Source: an uncultured Bacilli bacterium | GTDB lineage: Bacteria > Bacillota_I > Bacilli_A > RF39 > UBA660 | Direction: 5' to 3' | DNA length: 36,316 bases | Assembly (NCBI GenBank): GCA_947629465.1 | Contig: CANRDZ010000004.1 | Coordinates: 1 to 36,316 of the forward strand | Part shown: positions 29,318 to 36,316 of the stretch, in pieces | Numbering within the stretch: the first letter of the stretch is position 1 | How the letters are laid out: each line of letters starts with the position of its first letter | Notes under the pieces: generated by a model | Told to the model about the DNA's origin: nothing | Seen by the model: the letters and a program-made list of their open reading frames with translations, nothing else | The model's database searches: none | Translations under genes and position numbers: made by a program

Positions 29318-30277
29318 TTATTTTCTAGCAAGAACTTTATTTAAAACATTTGCTTCTTTTTGATTATTTACTTTATAATAATATTTACGATTAATTAATA
29401 CTTCTTGAATTTTTAAATATAGTTCTTTATCTTTATTATCCATCAAAGATACCATTTGAACATAATTATCACCAATATCATATTTTTTTAAACTATAAAA
29501 ATATTCACCAATTAATAAATATAAATAAGGTATCTTATTTGATGCTATATTAAAACATTCAATAATTTCATTTATGGAAATATTATTATCAATCATTTTA
29601 AATATTTCTTTAATATGAGTTAATCCAAAATAATTGAATTTTATTTCTTTATTAATAGTGGTTTCCTCTGCTTTTTTGTTTTGTTTTTTATTTTCATAAT
29701 ATGACAATGTATCTTCTAATCCAGCAGAAATTTCATATGCTCTAGTAAATGGTTTTGAATCTTTTATCATAGCATAATAAATTTTTGCTAGTTCAATATT
29801 TCCTTTTTGACCCGCAGTAAAGAACCCTTTAACAAAAGAATCAAATTCATCTAAAACATTATAAGTTCCATTCATAATTTTTTCTAATGCTTTTAATGCC
29901 TTTTTAAAAGTTCTATCATTAGTTATAAGACTTATTTTTATATAATAAAATATGATATAAAAATATTCTATTTTATTACTCTTTTGCAAATAATTTGTTA
30001 AAGTATTTAAGGCTTTTTCTATATTATTATCTTGTAATAATGAAAATATAGTTTTTATCTCTTTAGTAGTCTCTACCGGAATAAATTTCTTTTTATTATG
30101 TTCTAAAATACTTAAATCTTTTAATCTATAATAACCTATATTTACTCTTTCTAGTATTCCCCTTCTCACAAATTCAGTTATATATCTTCCATATATTCCA
30201 TAATTTTTTAAATTCTTTGTTGATAATTCTTTTCCATCTTCAACACATTCGCATAATCTTTTTAATTTTTCTTCCAT
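29318..30277 (-). CDS. AbiEi-like winged-helix N-terminus with C-terminal helical/TPR-like region
   Basis: GKELSTKNLKNYGIYGRYITEFVRRGILERVNIGYYRLKD resembles the AbiEi antitoxin N-terminal wHTH; remainder alpha-helical. Confidence 0.65.
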   Translation of the reverse strand: MEEKLKRLCECVEDGKELSTKNLKNYGIYGRYITEFVRRGILERVNIGYYRLKDLSILEHNKKKFIPVETTKEIKTIFSLLQDNNIEKALNTLTNYLQKSNKIEYFYIIFYYIKISLITNDRTFKKALKALEKIMNGTYNVLDEFDSFVKGFFTAGQKGNIELAKIYYAMIKDSKPFTRAYEISAGLEDTLSYYENKKQNKKAEETTINKEIKFNYFGLTHIKEIFKMIDNNISINEIIECFNIASNKIPYLYLLIGEYFYSLKKYDIGDNYVQMVSLMDNKDKELYLKIQEVLINRKYYYKVNNQKEANVLNKVLARK

Positions 30278-30306
30278 AATTATCCTCTCTAAAACGTTTT
30301 CAATTC

Positions 30307-32037
30307 TTACATTTTTTCTGGTATTTTAATAGCTAATATATCTAATAAAATATGATTTACTTTATATACCAAGGCAGTTAAATAAAGCCATGATTCTTGT
30401 ATTAAATGATTTTTTTCATTTAAAATATGATTTTCTGTATAAAATCTATTAAAACTAGTATTTAAACGATATAAATATTCAGTTATATCATTTAATGATT
30501 TTGAATCAAAAGCCCTATTTAGTATACTATCAAAATTATTTAATATAAGCAATAATTCTCGGTCGTATTTATTAATAATCATATTAATTTTATTATACTT
30601 AATACCATTTTCTAAAGCCTTCTTTAGAATAGATTTCATTCTAATAGCACTATATAAAATATATGGACCGGTTTTTCCTTCTAAATCGCAAAATTTTTCA
30701 ATATCAAAATTATAATCTGTTTCCCTATTAGGTAACATATCAGCATATTTAATAACAGATATAGCAAGTTTTTCTGCTATTTCATCTCGATTTTCTTTTA
30801 TTTCTTCATTTAAACGTTTCAAACATTCTGCTTTTATTTCATTAAGTAAATCCTCTAAACGCATTACATCACCGTCTCGAGTTTTAAATGGTTTACCATC
30901 ACTTCCATTCATTGTTCCAAAACCAGCAAAAACTAATTTTGTTTCTTCATTAACTATTTTAGCTTTACGAGCTGCTCTAAAAACTTGGGTAAAATGTAAA
31001 CTTTGTCTTTTATCTGTCATATACCAAATTTCGTTTGGATGATAATTTTTCATACGATCATAAATTGTAGCTAACTCTGTAGTACTATAAAGTATGCCTC
31101 CGTCTGATTTTAACAATAACATTGGTGGTATTTCTAATTTATCATCTTCTTCTTTTACTTCAATAACTTTTGCGCCTTCACTTTCTTTTACAATATTCAA
31201 TTTATCTAAATATTGTAATAGCTCTGGTACATAAGCTTCAGCATCACTTTCACCTTTATACAAATCAAAATTAGCATCTAATCGATCATAAATTTTCTTT
31301 ATACTACTTTTAGATACTTCCATTATTTTTAACCATAAATCATATATACCTTTTTCATGATTTTGTAATCTTTTGGTCATATTTTGGGCTTCTTTTAAAT
31401 AATTTTCATCTTCTTTGGCTTTCTTTGAAGCATAAGGATAAACTTCTTCTAAAAGTTCATTTGTAATTTCAACTTCTTTATAAATTCCATTAAATTCTTT
31501 ATTAAAGTAATCCCAATCAGGATATCTTTTGTAAAGCTCTAAAATAACTAATCCTAAAGGACGACCAAAATCTCCTAAATGAGTATCAGATATTGTTTTA
31601 TATCCTAAATATGTGCATAACCTTTTTAAAGCTTCCCCTATATTAGCACTTCTTAAATGACCAACATGTAAGCTTTTAGCAACATTTGCACCCCCATAAT
31701 CTAAAAAAATCAATTGATTTTTTTGAGGATACTCAAAATCATCAATATTAGCAAAATCAATTAAAGCTTTATCACTTATTGTCATATTAATAAAACCTGG
31801 TCCCGCTACATTAACATCTTTGAAAAAAAAATCTTTTTTTAATATTTCAACAACTTCATTGGCAATATCAACAGGATTTTTATGATAAATTTTATTAAGC
31901 TCCATTATACCATTAAATTGATAATCGCCAAGATCAGGACGACTTGATTCTAAAACATTAATTTTGTTAACTTTGTAATTACATTGTTTTAAAGCGTTTT
32001 CTAATTTTTCTTCTAATATTTTATAAAACTTTTTCAT
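30307..32037 (-). CDS. argS: arginyl-tRNA synthetase
   Basis: GGANVAKSLHVGHLRSANIGEALKRL, SDTHLGDFGRPLG, C-terminal DALR domain region. Confidence 0.97.
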   Translation of the reverse strand: MKKFYKILEEKLENALKQCNYKVNKINVLESSRPDLGDYQFNGIMELNKIYHKNPVDIANEVVEILKKDFFFKDVNVAGPGFINMTISDKALIDFANIDDFEYPQKNQLIFLDYGGANVAKSLHVGHLRSANIGEALKRLCTYLGYKTISDTHLGDFGRPLGLVILELYKRYPDWDYFNKEFNGIYKEVEITNELLEEVYPYASKKAKEDENYLKEAQNMTKRLQNHEKGIYDLWLKIMEVSKSSIKKIYDRLDANFDLYKGESDAEAYVPELLQYLDKLNIVKESEGAKVIEVKEEDDKLEIPPMLLLKSDGGILYSTTELATIYDRMKNYHPNEIWYMTDKRQSLHFTQVFRAARKAKIVNEETKLVFAGFGTMNGSDGKPFKTRDGDVMRLEDLLNEIKAECLKRLNEEIKENRDEIAEKLAISVIKYADMLPNRETDYNFDIEKFCDLEGKTGPYILYSAIRMKSILKKALENGIKYNKINMIINKYDRELLLILNNFDSILNRAFDSKSLNDITEYLYRLNTSFNRFYTENHILNEKNHLIQESWLYLTALVYKVNHILLDILAIKIPEKM

Positions 32038-32084
32038 AATTAATCACATATTTAATTTTATCATAAACCATATTTTAAATAAAG

Positions 32085-32124
32085 AAAAATAGAGAATTAA
32101 ATTAAATTAAATCTCTATTCTTTC
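32085..32124 (-). terminator. intrinsic terminator of RDD gene
   Basis: Minus strand GAATAGAGA-tttaatttaatttaat-TCTCTATTTTTCTTT. Confidence 0.6.
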
Positions 32125-32729
32125 ACAACTTTTGTTCCTGCTAATAAATCATGCAATCCTCTTTTATCTTTTCTGAAGATAATAAAGAAGAAACTAATAA
32201 TGTTAAAAATCATAAATATCATTACAATAGCGAAATAACAATATAAATATGCTTGACTATTTAGAAAATATACTAATATTGAATTTAATAACATTGGTAT
32301 TATTCCTCCAACATATATAAATTGAAGAAGTATTGATCTAATTAAATGTTGAATTAATGTTGAATTTTCATTACTGTTATTATCTACTACTTTAATTTTC
32401 ATTATTTTTTTACCTAATGTTTGACCTTTATTATATTTTTGAAATACACCAAAATATAATAATAAAATAACGCTTGATACAATGTTATAACTAACTCCAT
32501 ATTTACTAATATAATAAAAACTATCTTTTAATTCATCCACTATTTTATTCATATTTTCAGTTTCAGTTTCAGATAATATTTCACTATATTTTTCATATTC
32601 TTCAATATATTTATCATAATTAGGATTTATAAACTTTATACTTACTGCAAAACTTATTATTACATATACTAAAAGGATATCTAGTAAATAAGCTAATATC
32701 CTATTTGAAAGTTTAATTTCATTATTCAT
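32115..32729 (-). CDS. RDD-family membrane protein
   Basis: LSNRILAYLLDILLVYVIIS, KGQTLGKKIMKIKVVD, DKRGLHDLLAGTKVV. Confidence 0.92.
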   Translation of the reverse strand: MNNEIKLSNRILAYLLDILLVYVIISFAVSIKFINPNYDKYIEEYEKYSEILSETETENMNKIVDELKDSFYYISKYGVSYNIVSSVILLLYFGVFQKYNKGQTLGKKIMKIKVVDNNSNENSTLIQHLIRSILLQFIYVGGIIPMLLNSILVYFLNSQAYLYCYFAIVMIFMIFNIISFFFIIFRKDKRGLHDLLAGTKVVKE

Positions 32730-32741
32730 AATAATTCCTCA

Positions 32742-33839
32742 TTAAGCCGTCATTTTTAAAGTGACTACTTTTTCTTTTCCTTCTCTAATAAGAGTTATTT
32801 TTATTGTATCACCAATTTTATGTTTGTAAAGTTCATATCTTAAGTATGCAACATTACTTACTTCTTGATTATTTATTTTAGTAATTACGTCTAAAGATTT
32901 AATACCAGCTTTTTCTGCTGCAGTATTAGCATTTACTACTACTACTAATATACCAGAAGTAATATTGTATTTTCTTAAATAATAAGCATAATTATAATCT
33001 CTTAAAGCAGTTGTAACATTTACATTTTCAATTCCAATTGTAGGGTATTTACTTTCATCTCCATTGATGATTCCTTCGGCTTTTTCTATTGCATTCTCAA
33101 TTGGAATGGCAAAGCCCATACCTTCAACACCCTCACTACTTATTTTAGCAGAAATTACACCAATAACTTCACCGTTAGAATTACATAAAGGTCCACCTGA
33201 ATTACCACTGTTAACTGCAGCATCTGTTTGAAGAACATTCATAACATAATCAGTATCGCTACTATTTCTTAAAGAAACCTCAACTAATCGTTCTTTTCCA
33301 GATATAATTCCTCTTGTTACTGTCCATGAATAAGCAAAATCTAAAGGAGCTCCAACTGTAAAAGTAGTATCACCAACACGTAAAGAATTAGTTGATCCTA
33401 TTTCAACTGCATCTATCTTTTCTCTTGCATCAACTTTTAATACAGCTATATCAGCGTATTTATCACTACCAATAAGGCTAGCACTAATTTCTTTACCATC
33501 AGAATAAGTAATTTTAAAATTATCACCGCCATCAATAACATGATGATTAGTTATAATGTAAAATTTATTATCATCTTTTTTATAAATAAAGCCACTTCCT
33601 GATGCATATAATGTATCCTTTTTAAAATTTGATACTATAACAACCGAATCATATACTTTTTCTACAGCATCTGCTATACCTAAATCAGTAACTGTAACAT
33701 CTTTTTCTATTTTAGTTACTGTTTCTTGAAATAATTTAGGAAATTTGTAAATAAAGCCATAAGCTAAAAATATTCCTAACATTAAAATAAAAATTGTATA
33801 AATTACGACCCTTGTTTTAGAATTACTATTTTGTTTCAT
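32742..33839 (-). CDS. HtrA/DegP-like membrane-anchored serine protease with PDZ domain
   Basis: N-terminal TM anchor; triad motifs ITNHHVI, ADIAVLKV, NSGNSGGPL; C-terminal PDZ. Confidence 0.95.
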   Translation of the reverse strand: MKQNSNSKTRVVIYTIFILMLGIFLAYGFIYKFPKLFQETVTKIEKDVTVTDLGIADAVEKVYDSVVIVSNFKKDTLYASGSGFIYKKDDNKFYIITNHHVIDGGDNFKITYSDGKEISASLIGSDKYADIAVLKVDAREKIDAVEIGSTNSLRVGDTTFTVGAPLDFAYSWTVTRGIISGKERLVEVSLRNSSDTDYVMNVLQTDAAVNSGNSGGPLCNSNGEVIGVISAKISSEGVEGMGFAIPIENAIEKAEGIINGDESKYPTIGIENVNVTTALRDYNYAYYLRKYNITSGILVVVVNANTAAEKAGIKSLDVITKINNQEVSNVAYLRYELYKHKIGDTIKITLIREGKEKVVTLKMTA

Positions 33840-34774
33840 TATTTTATCCTCACAATCTCTTTATAATTTAATGGAAAGCCCATTACTTCTAGAACATCAT
33901 CAATTTCAATTGTTTTTAATTTTCCATCAAGGATGTCAAGTTCATAACTTATTTCATTCATCATTAATACAAAATCCTCATCTTTTAAAAGTTCTTTCAT
34001 TATTATGACTATTGCAAATAAATCATTTGAACCATATATATATTCTCCTTCTTCATCTGTAGGTATATCAAGTAAATCATGATAACGTGATCTATTAATC
34101 TTTTTATGAGTCTTGTTATTAAAACATAAATCTTCATGAGCACATAGATTACGATAATTGGCAAGAATTGGTAAATAATCAACCATGTTTCTAATTGATA
34201 CATGATAAATATTGGCAATTTCTTGTTGATCTTCTTTTTGTAAAATTGAATATAACTCTCCTACTATACCAAATGATAAGACTTTTACAACTACCCATAA
34301 AGGAATATAACCATAGTTATTTATATAATGACTAGTTGCTTGATGTTGTTTACCATTAACACTTATTTGTCTTTTCATTTTTCTAAGTAAATCATTTATT
34401 TGTTTACTTTTATGATAATCTTTAACAAAATTATCGGCATTTAAATAATTGTGCTCTTTAAAACCATGATTTTTACTCATAACATATGATAAAATACTTT
34501 TTAAGTTATTTTCAACAATTAATATATTTTTAAACAAAATATTTCTTAATCGTCTATCAAAGGTAAACATACCATAAATTTCTCGAAAATTAGTACCTTT
34601 TTTAAATTTACGACTGCCATCTTCTTTTAAAAATAAATGTCTATACCCACTCAAAAAAAAGTAATTTTCCCGGAGAAGGATTTCTTTAGCATAATCTATA
34701 TCATCTATCTCTAAACCTTTATCTTTTAATATTTCAATCTGTTCATCTAAATTTTTAAATGTTTTAGACCCCAT
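33839..34774 (-). CDS. Abi_2/AbiF-AbiD type protein (HEPN superfamily)
   Basis: FKNLDEQIEILKDKGLEIDDIDYAKEILLRENYFFLSGYRHLF; FDRRLRNILFKNILIVENNLKSILSYV; LPILANYRNLCAHEDLCFN containing RxxxxH. Confidence 0.9.
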   Translation of the reverse strand: MGSKTFKNLDEQIEILKDKGLEIDDIDYAKEILLRENYFFLSGYRHLFLKEDGSRKFKKGTNFREIYGMFTFDRRLRNILFKNILIVENNLKSILSYVMSKNHGFKEHNYLNADNFVKDYHKSKQINDLLRKMKRQISVNGKQHQATSHYINNYGYIPLWVVVKVLSFGIVGELYSILQKEDQQEIANIYHVSIRNMVDYLPILANYRNLCAHEDLCFNNKTHKKINRSRYHDLLDIPTDEEGEYIYGSNDLFAIVIIMKELLKDEDFVLMMNEISYELDILDGKLKTIEIDDVLEVMGFPLNYKEIVRIK

Positions 34775-34908
34775 ATTTTATTCACCTAATTTAGATTATA
34801 CCACAAGAAACAATATAAATATATCTATTTTTATTGTTATTTTTATTATATTTTTGTGATTATTTTGTGAAATTTGATATAATATTGTTTGCTAGAAAGA
34901 GTGATTTT

Positions 34909-35802
34909 ATGCCTTCATTATATACTCATTATTCTTTTGGAAAAGATGTGTTAAATAAATTAAATAAAAATATTCAAAAAGAAATTAATATTAATATTGA
35001 TTATTATAATATGTTTAATCAAGGTTTTGATAATTTATATTATTATCTTTTCAAATGGAACTATTATCGTTATTTTGGTATACGTTGTCATAAAAAAAAT
35101 ATTGATTTATTTTTTAAGCATGCAATAACTTATGTAAAAAAGAATAAGCTTTCTAATAATTCTACATGTACTAATCTTATATATGGAGTTATAAATCATT
35201 ATATACTTGATACAATAATTCATCCCTTTATTAATTATCAAGTTACTAATTTAAATTTTCCCCATACTAAATTAGAATTTATGATTGATGGATATCTTTA
35301 TAAAAAAAATAATAATTTAAAATGGCAAAATAAAATTTATAAAACTTTAATTCCTAAATTAAAATTTAGTAACGATTTACTTAATTTATTAGATTATACT
35401 TTTTTTAATACTTATAATGAAAAAAATATTGGTCACATTTTTAATATTTCTCATAATCTTGGATATTATATATATCGTTATTTTATAAATGATTATTATG
35501 GAATTAAAGCTTATTTTTACAAATTGATAGATTTTATTAATCCTAAAAAAGAAGAAAAATTTAGTAAACTAACATTTAGAATTAATGAATCAAATGAAAA
35601 AGTTTTAAATCCTCTTAAATTAGAATGGCATCATCCAAATAATTTAAATAAAAAATATAATTATTCTTTTGAAGAATTATATGATTTTTCTTTGCATTTG
35701 GCTGTTAAATTAAATACTTTAGCTTATAATATAATTCATAAAGATGAAGATATAAATAAACTATTAGAAGAAATATCATTAATTACAATTGATAATATTT
35801 AA
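34909..35802 (+). CDS. zinc-dependent phospholipase C-like family protein
   Basis: MPSLYTHYSFGKDVLNKL..., GVINHYILDTIIHPFINYQ; promoter TATAAT upstream, RBS AGAGTGAT before ATG 34909. Confidence 0.75.
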   Translation: MPSLYTHYSFGKDVLNKLNKNIQKEININIDYYNMFNQGFDNLYYYLFKWNYYRYFGIRCHKKNIDLFFKHAITYVKKNKLSNNSTCTNLIYGVINHYILDTIIHPFINYQVTNLNFPHTKLEFMIDGYLYKKNNNLKWQNKIYKTLIPKLKFSNDLLNLLDYTFFNTYNEKNIGHIFNISHNLGYYIYRYFINDYYGIKAYFYKLIDFINPKKEEKFSKLTFRINESNEKVLNPLKLEWHHPNNLNKKYNYSFEELYDFSLHLAVKLNTLAYNIIHKDEDINKLLEEISLITIDNI

Positions 35803-36316
35803 CTATTCCTAAACTAATTGTATCTGCTACTTTTTTTTGATATTCTTTTGTTTTTAATAATTCTCTTTCCTCATAATTTGATAAAAAACCACACTCTATT
35901 AATACTCCTTTCTTATTTAATTTATCATACATATATGTATTACTAGGTATTTTTTTTATTTCTCTATTACCTTTTAATTGATTATTCATAACCTCTTGTA
36001 TTACTTGAGCTAAATTTTTATTTTCTTTATTATAAAATACTTGAGGTCCATAGTAACTATTGTTACTCAAATAATTTAAATGAATACTTAAATATAAATC
36101 TGCATCGCTTTCATTAATCATTTTTATTCTATTATCAAAATCACTTTTTTTACGATAAGTAGCATTAGGCAATGATAAATCATAATCTCCATCCCTTGTT
36201 AATATTACACTGGCTCCAAGCTTACTTAAACTTTTTTCTAGTTCTAAACTAATGCTTAAATTAATATTTTTTTCATATACTTTCCCATAACTTGTACCAG
36301 GATCTTCTAAACCATG
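35783..36316 (-). CDS. N-acetylmuramoyl-L-alanine amidase (Amidase_3), 5' end beyond window
   Basis: Frame stays open to the right edge: HGLEDPGTSYGKVYEKNINLSISLELEKSLSKLGASVILTRDGDYDLSLPNATYRKKSDFDNRI...DADLYLSIHLNYL...GVLIECGFLSNYEE. Confidence 0.92.
   Translation of the reverse strand, partial: HGLEDPGTSYGKVYEKNINLSISLELEKSLSKLGASVILTRDGDYDLSLPNATYRKKSDFDNRIKMINESDADLYLSIHLNYLSNNSYYGPQVFYNKENKNLAQVIQEVMNNQLKGNREIKKIPSNTYMYDKLNKKGVLIECGFLSNYEERELLKTKEYQKKVADTISLGIVKYYQL

Noticed and set aside
31823-31831. A9/T9 homopolymer inside argS as a phase-variation tract
   Set aside because: A/T runs are common in this AT-rich DNA; it encodes in-frame FFF in an essential gene that is intact.
34775-34908. 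Possible guide/antitoxin RNA or repeat array beside the Abi_2 gene
   Set aside because: The intergenic stretch is AT-rich and holds plausible divergent promoters (TATAAT on each strand) and RBSs; no tandem repeats, terminator or strong hairpin seen.
1-36316. CRISPR array, tRNA/rRNA genes, IS elements or prophage
   Set aside because: No regularly spaced direct repeats, cloverleaf-like sequences, transposase/integrase or phage structural ORFs were recognised.

Overview
The window is AT-rich (visibly well under 35% GC) bacterial DNA with a low-GC Firmicute/Tenericute-like gene content. Genes use code 11: TGG encodes Trp and TGA acts as a stop. About 30 genes are packed tightly, mostly on the minus strand. 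Most are housekeeping: an overlapping rRNA-methyltransferase / RluA / peptidase U32 / Tex operon, lgt-trxB, uvrA, a divergent sigma-70 factor, an ABC exporter, MscS, PFOR, enolase, FemAB-like, argS, an HtrA-like protease, and a partial cell-wall amidase at the right edge. No CRISPR array, tRNA, rRNA or mobile element was recognised. The observations most worth follow-up are: (1) a C9/G9 homopolymer between an N-terminal start and a hydrophobic segment at the left edge, leaving that gene out of frame by one base (candidate phase-variable surface protein); (2) an Abi_2/AbiF-type HEPN protein (RNLCAH) coupled by a TAATG overlap to an HtrA-like protease; (3) an unannotated ~105-nt structured RNA with a near-consensus promoter and intrinsic terminator at ~21195-21336; (4) a sigma factor with a ~130-150 aa unexplained C-terminal extension in an operon with two unknown proteins; (5) a freestanding LigD-type 3'-phosphoesterase; (6) an AbiEi-like winged-helix protein lacking a toxin partner. 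All family assignments come from motif recognition by eye; no searches were run.
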